Shown here: positions 1 to 6,874 of the stretch, piece by piece
Layout: every line of letters starts with the position of its first letter
How positions within the stretch are numbered: position 1 is the stretch's first letter
Source of the DNA: Baffinella frigidus
Taxonomy: Eukaryota; Cryptophyceae; Cryptomonadales; Baffinellaceae
DNA: 11,589 nucleotides
Direction of reading: 5' to 3'
NCBI GenBank assembly: GCA_026770585.1
Contig: MU646411.1
Coordinates: 649,188 to 660,776 of the forward strand
Notes under the pieces: generated by a model
What the model saw: the letters and a program-made list of their open reading frames with translations, nothing else
The model's database searches: none
Told to the model about the DNA's origin: nothing
Translations under genes and position numbers: made by a program

Positions 1-205
1 GGGTTTGGGGTTTGAGGTTTGGGGTCTGGTGTTTAGGGGTTGGGGTTTCGGTTTTGGGTTTTGGGGTTTAAGTTTTGGGGGTTTAGGGTTTGGGGTTTGG
101 GGTTTCGGGTTTCGGGGTTGGGGTGTGGGGTCTGGGGTTTGGGGTTTGGGGTTTGGGGTTTGGGGTGTGGGGTTTAGGGTTCAGGGTTTAGGGTTGAGGT
201 CACCT
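1..205 (+). repeat. Degenerate telomere-like heptads, TTTGGGG-rich
   Basis: Nearly continuous G-rich heptads in TTTAGGG orientation. TTTGGGG is the commonest form, with TTTAGGG, TTTCGGG and TGTGGGG variants. Runs of GGG or GGGG every seven bases give strong G-quadruplex potential on the plus strand. The block ends at the GGGTTGAGGTCACC junction and runs off the left edge. Long open frames across it are a by-product of stop-poor low-complexity DNA and are not genes. Confidence 0.9.
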
Positions 206-411
206 ACCAGATATCGGAGATCCCCACCGACCCATAGGGTTCAAGGTGCAGGGTTCACGGCCCAACCTATGCCCTCCAGCCCCCTCCAAAATCTGGCCGG
301 GCCCTTTGAGCCCTTTGTTCGTATATAAGACCCCAGAACCCAACCTATGCCTCACCGGTTGACTGAAAGCAGCGGAGAATCCACCAGGCAACCACAACGA
401 TTCTGGTTGCA
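206..411. other. Spacer between telomere-like block and short array
   Basis: About 200 bases of mixed-composition sequence with two isolated telomere-like words (CATAGGGTTCA near 234 and GTGCAGGGTTCA near 246). The phrase CCAACCTATGCC occurs twice (about 263 and 339), a small direct duplication. I see no convincing coding signal. Confidence 0.5.
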
Positions 412-530
412 GAAACGATCAAACGAGTTACCCAACCGATCAAACGAGTTACCCAAAAGAACGAGTTACGCAAACGATACCCAACCGATCAAACGAGTTA
501 CCACCGCCCAGCTCCAACGAGTTACCACTG
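412..530 (+). repeat. Short irregular tandem array, core AACGAGTTAC
   Basis: The 10-base core AACGAGTTAC occurs five times, starting at 422, 443, 460, 492 and 516. Most copies sit in the larger phrase CGATCAAACGAGTTACCCAA. The spacing is irregular (21, 17, 32, 24 bases), so the array has lost or gained bases between units. No function is evident. Confidence 0.8.
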
Positions 531-1185
531 CCTAGCTCTGCCTCACGCGGGTCGACTGTCCTCAAGTAGACACGCTGTGTTCCCCGTGCGGGAAACCGCC
601 GGAGGCTGGTTAGGTCCCCCTCCGATGTGAATTCGTTTCACGCATCGGGGAGGGACCTGACGCCCGGGAAGAACAACAAAGGGGTAGACGGAAACCTTGA
701 GGTCCACTGCGAGCACTGATTCGTGGGAGTGTCCTCCTGTGTATCACACCTCCTAGCTCTGCCTCACTCGGGTTGATTGTCAGACTGTCCTCAAGTAGAC
801 ACGCTGTGTTCCCCGTACAACCCCGTCAAGTTTGGCGCGGGAAGGAGCCCGGGCTCACCAGATCGGCAAGCCCGAATAGACGGAGACAGAGATGGGAGTT
901 GACTAAACATCGTCTCGTTCGCAGACCTTGACGGAGGTCGGGGCGGGGATGAGGGCGGCTTCGATGGGGGGGGGGACTCTCTCTCTCTGCCCCACTCGCG
1001 TTGACAGACTATTCTCAAGTTGACATCCTGGGTCCACCGCACAAAACAGAGCGGAAACGAGTCCGGACTCACCAGATTGGGGAGCCCAAATAGACTGCGG
1101 CAGAGATAGGAGTTGACTAAACATCCTTTCGTTCGCAGACCTTGACAGAGGTCGGGGCGGGGATCAGGGCCGCTTCAATGGAGAA
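528..1185 (+). repeat. Local repeat family, three diverged copies of about 220 bp
   Basis: Copies are anchored by TCTGCCTCAC and TCAAGTAGACACGCTGTGTT. The TCAAGT anchor recurs at 562, 791 and 1015 (spacings 229 and 224). The last two copies also share GAGTTGACTAAACATC near 897 and 1111 and GACCTTGACGGAGGTCGGGG near 926 and 1139. The first copy diverges after about 595, where a hairpin and unrelated sequence replace the shared part. Long G and CT tracts near 965-990 break the third copy. Open frames here change between copies, which argues against coding. Confidence 0.8.
612..658. repeat. Inverted repeat, about 20-bp arms with 6-nt centre
   Basis: The left arm 612-631 (AGGTCCCCCTCCGATGTGAA) pairs with 638-658 with only small bulges, closing on a short ATTCGT centre. 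It sits in the part of the first ~220-bp unit that the other two copies lack, so it may be a separate small insertion. It could fold as a strong RNA hairpin if transcribed. Confidence 0.75.
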
Positions 1186-1265
1186 ATCTCCGTCATCACG
1201 AGCCAGGAGGTGCTGAAGACACGCCACGAACGAAACCTGCGGGGCGGGGGTGAGGGGGGTCACAC

Positions 1266-1320
1266 ACCCTCTCTCTTCCTGTCTCTCCCACTCCCACTCC
1301 CGCTCCCTCTCCCTCTCACC
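1266..1320. repeat. Polypyrimidine tract
   Basis: Almost pure C/T sequence (CCCTCTCTCTTCCTGTCTCTCCC, then CTCCC-type repeats) leading directly into telomere-like heptads. It is low-complexity DNA. A role as a splice tract is not supported, because no protein-like exon follows it. Confidence 0.7.
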
Positions 1321-1324
1321 AGTT

Positions 1325-1392
1325 CTGCACCCTGCACCCTGCACCCTGCACCCTGCACCCTGCATCCTAAACCCTAAACCCTGAACCCGAAA
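1325..1392 (-). repeat. Telomere-like heptads: CTGCACC variant, then CTAAACC
   Basis: About six CTGCACC heptads are followed without loss of register by CTAAACC, CTGAACC and CCGAAAC. On the complementary strand this is a homogenised GGGTGCA variant block joined to canonical GGGTTTA. The orientation is opposite to the blocks at 1-205 and 2280-2990. Confidence 0.9.
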
Positions 1393-1521
1393 CCGTTAAG
1401 CACCTCGATGTCGACAATGACAGGCGTCGACGGTTTTCGGGGTACGTACGGGAGTAGGCGATCGTGTCACACGATGAATTCAGGTGTAGGGAATAACTTC
1501 CCAGGTGTAGGGAGATGCTGT

Positions 1522-1728
1522 GCGAGCCGCAGAGGTGTAGAGCGCTTGCGGGAAAACTTGTCCGATTCGACGAGAAATATTTTCAGAAATTCAGACAATT
1601 TGTACCAGGGCGTGACAAGAAACCGGTCCATCTAAACGATTCTGGTTCAAATTCTCTGAATTTCTGAAAACATTTCTCGTTGAAATCGGACAAGTTTTCC
1701 CGCAAGCGCTCTACAGGGGTGCCTCGCT
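1522..1728. mobile_element. Foldback element with about 70-80 bp arms
   Basis: The arm 1533-1601 (GTAGAGCGCTTGCGGGAAAA onward) is repeated inverted at 1649-1719 with only a handful of differences. A weaker extension reaches 1522 and 1728 (GCGAG/CTCGC). The central loop is about 47 bases. The arms hold two protein-like stretches in opposite frames, which are shadows of the symmetry. No clear target-site duplication is visible, so a MITE-like identity is inference; an old inverted duplication is the alternative. Confidence 0.6.
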
Positions 1729-1876
1729 CATAAACCGTAAAGCACCTCGTCGTCGACAATGGCAGGCGTCGTCGACAATGGGGGCAGCAGCACGCCGTCA
1801 CGCAACCCCTCATAAAACACATCACACACATTCACGCTCGCCGTGAAACACATCTGGAGCAGAACCTCGTCCGCAC

Positions 1877-2166
1877 GCCACACGAAACCGCACCCTTTCG
1901 TCCGAAAAACAAACGAAACCGCATCCGTTCGTCCGCAAAACACACCTCCTCGTCAGCAAAACACACGAAAACGCACCTCGTCGTCGACGATGACAGGCGT
2001 CTGGGGGAGCAGCACGCCGCCGCGCAACCCTTCTCTTTCTCCCTCCAAAACCGCACCCCCTTGTCCGAAAAACACACGAAACCACACCCGTTCGTCCAAA
2101 CATTTCACGAAACCGCAACCTTTCGTCCGCAAAACACACTCTCTTGTCCGCAACCACACGAAAACG
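1877..2166 (+). repeat. Minisatellite, about 32-bp unit
   Basis: Repeated phrase of the form ACGAAACCGCACCCTTTCGT followed by CCGCAAAACAC. Several units lie at 1877-1973 and again at 2047-2166, separated by a CGTCGAC module. Units vary in length and in the C-rich tract. The arrangement looks like a higher-order repeat in which a minisatellite block plus one module is the larger unit of about 200-230 bp. Confidence 0.7.
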
Positions 2167-2279
2167 CACCTCGTCGTCGACGATGACAGGCGTCGGGGGG
2201 AGCAGCACGCCGTCACGCAACCCCTCCCGCGTGTACCGGAACGCTGTGTCCTTTCCCCCTGTACATACGGGGATGCGGG

Positions 2280-2990
2280 GTAAGGGTTTAGGGATGAAGG
2301 GATAGGGTTTGGGGTTTGGGGTTTGGGGTTTGGGGTTTGGGTTTTAGGGGTTTAGGTTGAAAGCTTAGGGATGCGAGTTGAGGGTTTGAAGTCTAGGATT
2401 TAGGGATGCGGGGTAAGGGTTCAGGGTTTAGGGTTTGGGGCTCAGGGTTTAGGGTTTAGGGTTTAGGGTTTAGGGTTTAGGGTTTAGGGTTTAGGGTTCA
2501 GGGTTTAGGGTTTAGGGTTTAGGGTTTAGGGTTTGGTACCGCTGATGCGGAAAAGCTCCTTTTTCATCCATTCCCACTTTGCTGTTGCCACCTGCCGTTA
2601 GGGGTTAGGGTTTCGGGTTCAGGGTTTAGTGTTTGGTGTTGAGGGTTTAGGGTTTAGTGTTTTGTGTTTAGTGTTCAGTGTTTAGGGTTTAGGGTTTAGG
2701 GTTTAGGATTCAGGGTTCAGGTTTTAGGGTTTAGGGTTTAGGGTCCAGGTTTAAGGGTTTAGGGTCAAGGGTTAAGGGTCAAGGGTTTAGGGTTAAGGGT
2801 TAAGGGCTAAGGGTTTAGGGTGTAGTGCTTAGTGTTTAGGGTTTAGGGTTTGGGGTTTAGGGTGTAGTGCTTAGTGTTTAGTGTTCAGTGTTTAGCGTTA
2901 AGGGTGTAGGGTGTAGGGTACAGGGTATAGGGTATAGGGTACAGGGTTTAGGGTTTAGGATTTAGGGTGCAGGGTTAAGGGTTTAGGGTA
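2280..2990 (+). repeat. Large interstitial telomere-like block (TTTAGGG)
   Basis: About 700 bases of heptads in TTTAGGG orientation. 2445-2536 is about 13 almost perfect heptads. 2300-2340 is TTTGGGG-rich. 2600-2990 is degenerate, with changes concentrated outside the GGG (TCAAGGG, TTAAGGG, TGTAGGG, TACAGGG, TATAGGG). A 25-base segment at 2814-2838 recurs at 2856-2880, exactly 42 bases (six heptads) away. A 65-base non-telomeric interruption at about 2536-2600 splits the block. Confidence 0.95.
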
Positions 2991-2996
2991 TGGCGG

Positions 2997-3545
2997 CACC
3001 TCGTGTTAGAGCACACGTTCGCATCAGGGGTCCCATCCTCAAAGTGCCAGAAGCTGACTAAAACTAAGCTCACCATAATAATGATAATAATAATAATAAT
3101 ATGCCCATTTGTACTAAATTTTCCGCTCTAAATGTGTTGTATGGCGAGCACAGTTTTACTCCGGCAGAGCTAGACCTCGTGTTTGAGCGTGTTTGAGCAA
3201 GGCGTTTCCCACAGGTCCGGCGTTTAGTGTTTCGTGTTTCGTGTGTAGGGTTCAGACACCTCGTGTGTGAGCACCGCGACCACCTCGGGGGTCCCATCCG
3301 CAAAGAGCCGGAAGTTGACTAAAACTAAGCCCATAACAACAAATAAAAAATGCCCCTTTGTACTAAATTTTCTGCTCTAAATGTTTTTTATGGCAAGCCC
3401 AGTTTCAGGTCTAGCTCCGGCAGAGCTAGACCTCGTGTTTGAGCCTGTGGGGTTTGGGGTTTGGGCGCTAGGGTTTTCAGGGGATGGCGGCACCTCGTGT
3501 TTGAGCACCGCGACCGCCTCGGGAGTCCCATCCGTAAAGAGTCGA
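2997..3545 (+). repeat. Local repeat family of about 250 bp, two full and one partial copy
   Basis: Units start at CACCTCGTGT: 2997, 3257 and 3491 (spacings 260 and 234). Shared landmarks are GGGGTCCCATCC, GACTAAAACTAAGC, TTTGTACTAAATTTTC, GCTCTAAATG and CCGGCAGAGCTAGACCTCGT. Copy one carries a short TAA/ATA microsatellite (3075-3101); copy two has an A-rich equivalent. Telomere-like words sit between units (3447-3480). A diverged fourth fragment lies far away at 8521-8607. No convincing open frame is shared between copies. Confidence 0.8.
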
Positions 3546-4210
3546 AACTCGCAGACCGGCCGCAGGCCCACGCTGAGCCCCGCGGTGGAAAACCTGCAAC
3601 GCGGTTTGGTTCGCTTTCAGCGCTGAAAAAGGCATCCAGGGCTGAACGTTTTCGCAACGAACCCTGGGTTCCGCTGTGGAAAACCTGCCAGCACGTTTCG
3701 TGCCAGGGCGGTTACTCAGCGTGTCCTTACTCAGTCGACGTTTGATCACCAGCACTCACAGACCGGGCGTAGGCCCACGCTGAGCCCCGTTGTAGAAAAC
3801 ATGTGGAGGTGGGGTGGGGTGGATCGTGGCAGGTTTTCCCCGCCGTGGAAAACCAGCCACGCGGTTTGGTTCGCTTTAAGCGCTGAAAAAGGCATCCAGG
3901 ACTGAACGTTTTCGTAACGAACCGTGCGTCCCGCTGTGGAAAACCTGCCAGCACGTGTCGTACCGTCAACGTTTGGCCACCACGTTTCAAGTTACCAGCC
4001 GCCAAGTTTCGAGTCGACGTTTGTTCACCAGCACTCACAGACCGGCCGAAGGCCCACGCTGAGCCCCGCGGTGGAACACCTGTGAAGGTGGGGCCACCCT
4101 GGAGGGGACTTGCGGCCAATCCCGAATAACCCTTTATCGCAAAATTTGACAGGATTCGTACCACTAAAATACTTATAAGACCGTTTTGTACCAGATCCAT
4201 TCATCACGGG

Positions 4211-4228
4211 GGACTGAGATCTCAGTCC
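4211..4228. repeat. Perfect 18-bp palindrome
   Basis: GGACTGAGATCTCAGTCC is its own exact reverse complement. It lies in a single-copy stretch (about 4100-4260) between repeat units. It could be a dimeric protein site or a chance palindrome; nothing nearby discriminates. Confidence 0.6.
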
Positions 4229-4401
4229 ATTCCAAGGGGAGTTGACTTAAGAATGCTCAAAATACCCCCACCCTGCCTCCAGGGTGGTGGGGTGGGTCAA
4301 AAGGTGGCCAGGATAGATGTGCACGATCACGGTTCCCGAGGTGGGAAACTTGCCACCAAGTTTCGTACCAGAGTCGTCAACGTGTGTTGCCCAGAACTCA
4401 C

Positions 4402-4550
4402 AGACTTATCCGGGGAACCCTATTTTTCTTTAGTTTGATGGCAAGGAAAATTACTACACAATTCGTTCTTATTAGTAAATATTCAAGCATTTATGTAGTA
4501 ATTTTCCTTGCCATCAGACTCAAGAAAAATAAGTTTCCCCGGATAAAGAC
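4402..4550. mobile_element. MITE-like element (4406-4546) with AGAC target duplication
   Basis: A 141-bp AT-rich element starts TTATCCGGGGAA and ends with its inverse. The terminal inverted repeats are 53 bp each (4406-4458 and 4494-4546) with 49 of 53 positions matching, around a 35-base AT-rich centre. AGAC flanks it on both sides (4402-4405, 4547-4550). The same host repeat is uninterrupted at 3553-3556, 3760-3763 and 4039-4042, where CACAGACCGG appears once, so those copies are natural empty sites. The element is too short to code and would need a transposase from elsewhere. The four-base duplication does not match TA, TWA or TTAA families, so I leave the superfamily open. Confidence 0.88.
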
Positions 4551-4917
4551 CTGGCGCAGACCCTCGCTTATTCCTGGTACGGCTGTACAGGCGGGTGAGG
4601 TGGGTGAGGTGGGTGGTGTGGGTGAAGGTGGGGTGGGGTGTGTCGAGGTGGGGGGCGACCAGCCTACCCATGTGCACGATCACGGTTCCCGTTTCATGTA
4701 TTTGTTGAGAGGCGATGAGTAAATTTGTCCGCTGTAGAGAACCTGCCACGCGATTTGGTTCGCTGCCAGGGCCAAAAAGGCGTCCAGGGCTAAACGCTTC
4801 AGTCACGAACGCTGAGCCCCGCGTTGGAAAACCTGCCACCGATTGCGTGCCAGAGTCGTCAACGTTTGTTCCCCGGTGTTGGAGGGTTCCGGCTGGCAGC
4901 TTGTTTGGCAGCACCTA

Positions 4918-5057
4918 AACTCTATCCCCAAAACTCTATTCCCTAAACCCTAAACCCTCATCCCTAAACGATAAACGGTAAACCCCTAAACCCTAAACCC
5001 TAAACCCTCAACCCTCAACCCTAAACCCTAAACCCTAAACCCTGAACCCTAAACTCG
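4918..5057 (-). repeat. Interstitial telomere-like block (CCCTAAA orientation)
   Basis: Heptads CCCTAAA with CCCTCAA, CCCTGAA and CCCCAAA variants. The block faces the TTTAGGG-oriented block at 5116 across about 60 bases of other sequence (head-to-head). It starts abruptly after the last GGAAAACCTGCC repeat unit. Confidence 0.92.
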
Positions 5058-5064
5058 TACGAAA

Positions 5065-5091
5065 TACCGTATTCCGTAGGGTGCTACGGTA
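5065..5091. repeat. Small inverted repeat between opposed telomere-like blocks
   Basis: TACCGTA (5065-5071) and TACGGTA (5085-5091) are exact inverses with a 13-base centre. They sit in the short unique stretch where the telomere-like orientation flips. Confidence 0.5.
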
Positions 5092-5115
5092 TGCAATGGT
5101 GCTGAAATCAGGGCA

Positions 5116-5341
5116 GGGTTCAGAGTTTAGGGTTGAGGGTTGAGGTTTCAGGTTTTGGGGTGTAGGGTTGAGGCTTCAGGGTGTGGGGTTCAGGGTTTCG
5201 GGTTTCGGGGTGGGGGTTTAGGGTTTAGGGTCCAGAGTCTAGGGTTCAGGGATCCGGGTTCAGGGTTTAGGGTTCAGGGTTTTGGGTTCAGGGTTTAGGG
5301 TTCAGGGTTTAGGGTTCAGGGTCCAGGGTCCAGGGTGTAGG
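5116..5341 (+). repeat. Interstitial telomere-like block (TTTAGGG orientation)
   Basis: Degenerate heptads with TTTAGGG, TTCAGGG, TCCAGGG and TGTAGGG forms, joining the coding-like sequence at about 5342 with no spacer. The last heptads (5302-5341) are read through by the minus-strand frame described next and supply its stop codon. Confidence 0.92.
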
Positions 5342-6025
5342 GAACTGCCATACCCGGCGTCTTCGATCGCTGCAAGGCACTCGTCGAGGGCGGTGTTGTC
5401 GCGAATCACCGTGTCGCCGTGCTCGAAGGCTGCGACCTGTGTCCACCAGGCGCGGGGGGGGGGAGGGATGAGTGGGAGTGGAGACAGAGGGATGAGAGAG
5501 AGGGATGAGAGAGAGAGAAAGAGAGAGAGAAAGAGCGAGAGAGAGAGAGAGAGAGAGAGAGTGTGTGTGTGTGTGTGAGAGAGAGAGAGACCTCAAAGCC
5601 CGTCTTGTCGCCGAAGCGCTTCAGCACATGCGCCATGGCACCCGCCGCCAGCGCGTCCTCCTCCTCGAACAGCTCATCTGCCCTGAACGCGATCCTCCCG
5701 AGATCCCGCCGCGTCCTCTCGCCTCCACCTGCATCCTCGGCGGTTAGCGGCCCATGGACCTGATGTGGAGGCGGATGCGGAGGGCCCACGCCCGAAAATG
5801 GCGAAGGCGGGGAGATTTGCCACTGCTGGCAGGTGACAGCCCACCATGTGCTGCATGGGCGTGCCAGAAAATCCCTTCCTCAGCTCTCTCCAGCGATTGC
5901 GACGGTGGATCCCCATTCCCGAACGCTGCACATATGGGGAACAAACCGGCGAGCTGTGCCACGTGGAGGCGGAAGGTGTAGTTGCTCCCCTCCTCCATCG
6001 CACCCTCATCGCCCGGCTCGGACAT
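5302..6025 (-). CDS. Three-exon gene fragment, HMA-like C-terminal region
   Basis: Model: exon 1 6025-5947 from ATG, exon 2 5728-5592, exon 3 5436-5302 to a TGA, about 116 residues. Introns 5946-5729 and 5591-5437 begin GT and end AG (gatgcag, gacacag); phases match (1, then 0), and CTAAC lies about 20 bases before the first acceptor. Codons of exons 2 and 3 are strongly G/C-ending. The end of exon 2 (LKRFGDKTGFE) joined to exon 3 (VAAFEHGDTVI...AIEDAGYG) resembles the end of heavy-metal-associated domains of copper chaperones and P-type ATPases, where an aIEDaGY motif closes the fold. The expected CxxC is absent; GAMA stands near its place. The last 12 or so residues are encoded by telomere-like heptads, so the gene is probably truncated. 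Start, splice sites and family are inferred, and the HMA match is moderate. Confidence 0.5.
5451..5592. repeat. G run plus (GA)n/(GT)n microsatellite filling an intron
   Basis: A G9-10 run at about 5453-5462 is followed by GA-rich sequence to 5592, with a GTGTGT tract at about 5561-5577. On the minus strand this is CT/CA-rich and occupies nearly the whole second intron of the HMA-like model, touching the donor at 5591. It may double as the polypyrimidine tract. Open frames made of RERE or SLSL repeats across it are artefacts. Confidence 0.85.
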
Positions 6026-6300
6026 TCCTACCTTCCTCCCTGCGGAACAGTGTCAGCTGTCGAAACGCGAGTCGCTGCGCAACCGCGCCCAAGTCCAGCG
6101 GCCCGATGGAGGCGCAACTATTCCCGGAGAGAACGGTCTGGCTTCTTGGAGAGGGGTTGTGCTGAGGGATGGCTGACCGCGGGTTTCCCGCCTTCCCGCC
6201 CTCAGTGGACGGGCCTCCCCGCAGTTTTGACCAGTTCGGGGATTTCCGGTACAGGTCACTAATTCCGGGTTGACGGGGGAAACGAAGCGCGGGAGGACGG
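6026..6300. other. Intergenic stretch between divergent gene models
   Basis: This lies between the minus-strand ATG at 6025 and the plus-strand ATG at 6301, so it would hold both promoters if both models are right. I see no TATA-like box. On the minus strand a moderately protein-like open stretch around 6035-6130 (ending LTLFRREEG) could be an upstream exon, but no phase-compatible join to 5947-6025 is evident. Confidence 0.4.
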
Positions 6301-6803
6301 ATGGAGCAGACGGACGAGGCCCCACGCCTTGAACATGCGATGCACGACTATGGAGGCGACTTTGAAGACGACTTCTGCTGTGCTGGCCCACGCCATTTCC
6401 CAAACTTTCGGCACACTCATCTGAAGAAGGTTTCTGCGTCGGAGAAGGTCTGTGGCCAGATCCCGAATCTTTGGACGGAGAGTAGTAATCGATTCCCGCC
6501 CGGAGAGTTGCGTGGTGGCTCCAGATAGCTTCTGTTCAGCAGACCTCTGATTTTTGCAGGCCGACGCGAAAAAGGTTGCTGCAGAGAAGGACATCACTGC
6601 GAGGGAGAAGGCTTCTGCAGAGAAGGTCTGTGTCCAGTTCCTGACACAGTGTGCAGAACCTGTCTGGCACATGGATGCAGAGTGGCAATTTCACTGCGGG
6701 GTGGCACTAGAGAGCTTCAGTTCAACTGACCTCACTTTTCTTGCAGGCTGCCGCGGACAAGAGAGATTTTATTGATTACAAGACCAGCATGACCACATTC
6801 TAA
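6301..6803 (+). CDS. Small Lys/Glu/Ala-rich coiled-coil-like protein, three exons
   Basis: Model: exon 1 6301-6447 (49 codons from ATG), exon 2 6560-6625 (22 codons), exon 3 6747-6803 (18 codons and TAA), giving 89 residues. Both introns are phase 0, begin GTCTGTG and end in strong acceptors (tttttgcag, tttcttgcag). Exon 1 has an acidic stretch (HDYGGDFEDDF). The ends of exons 1-3 are alternating charged and alanine residues (KKVSASEK; ADAKKVAAEKDITAREKAS), typical of a coiled coil. Introns 1 (112 bp) and 2 (121 bp) are recognisably homologous, so exon plus intron was duplicated. A hairpin (ACCCCC-TGC-GGGGGT, 6806-6820) lies just after the stop. No family recognised. Exon 3 may be an alternative terminal exon, with longer transcripts skipping to 6984. 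Confidence 0.45.
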
Positions 6804-6874
6804 GACCCCCTGCGGGGGTTTGAGTTCTACTAGGATCTAGGTTTCTCTCACACACTACACGTTTTTGTGACAAG

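Larger units (their letters stand above)
1401..2225 (+). repeat. Dispersed CGTCGAC module, four copies
   Basis: A module beginning CACCTCGTCGTCGACGATG and continuing through ACAGGCGTC starts at 1401, 1743, 1974 and 2167. The last three extend into GGGGGAGCAGCACGCCGTCA and end at CGCAACCC (1808, 2030, 2224). The two final copies are nearly identical, which implies recent duplication. A foldback element separates copies one and two; minisatellite units separate the later copies. Frames stay open on both strands across 1822-2283, but they translate to the same low-complexity units, so I do not call a gene. Confidence 0.8.
3545..4880 (+). repeat. GGAAAACCTGCC repeat family, about 200-360 bp units
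   Basis: Units are anchored on CTCACAGACCGGCC, with AGAC at 3553, 3760, 4039 and 4402 (the last interrupted by a MITE). Shared parts are GGCCCACGCTGAGCCCCG, GCGGTTTGGTTCGCTTT, AAAAAGGCATCCAGG, ACGAACC and GGAAAACCTGCCA. Units two to four gained a G-rich insert (GGTGGGGTGGGG type, near 3803, 4085, 4283 and 4590-4650). The last unit resumes at 4731-4880. GTGCACGATCACGGTTCCCG occurs on both sides of the MITE (4319 and 4672). Open frames in these units do not share a frame and are not called. Confidence 0.8.

Noticed and set aside
5-328. 107-codon plus-strand open frame rich in Gly, Phe and Trp
   Set aside because: It is a translation of telomere-like heptads, starts at TTG and has no protein-like composition.
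412-530. Considered as a CRISPR-like array
   Set aside because: The repeat core is 10 bases, spacing is irregular (17-32) and the spacers are themselves repeats; the context is eukaryotic.
1640-1656. GGTTCAAATTC resembling a tRNA B box
   Set aside because: No matching A box or cloverleaf around it, and it overlaps the start of a foldback arm.
1822-2283. Overlapping 132-146 codon frames on both strands
   Set aside because: Both read the same minisatellite and CGTCGAC modules; repeats without stops explain the length.
3381-4207. Several 60-157 codon frames in the GGAAAACCTGCC family
   Set aside because: Frames are not conserved between repeat copies and show no domain pattern.
4406-4408. TTA at the MITE end as a PIF/Harbinger target duplication
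   Set aside because: The other side reads TAA as part of the inverted repeat, so it is not a direct duplication; AGAC fits and is backed by empty sites.
4384-4722. 112-codon frame across the MITE
   Set aside because: It runs from host repeat into the inverted-repeat element and out again; the hydrophobic middle is the AT-rich element, not a membrane segment of a real protein.
5309-5789. Frames with SLSLSL or RERERE runs
   Set aside because: They translate the GA/GT microsatellite, which is better explained as an intron of the minus-strand model.
5833-6262. Plus-strand frames up to 138 codons over the HMA-like gene
   Set aside because: Antisense shadows of G/C-ending codons on the minus strand; no domain pattern.
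6259-6672. 137-codon minus-strand frame over the coiled-coil exons
   Set aside because: It crosses the homologous plus-strand introns and has no recognisable motif; plus-strand splice sites are stronger.
6806-6820. Stem-loop after a stop codon, considered as a histone-type 3' end or terminator
   Set aside because: The sequence does not match the histone stem-loop and no T run follows; noted only as a hairpin.
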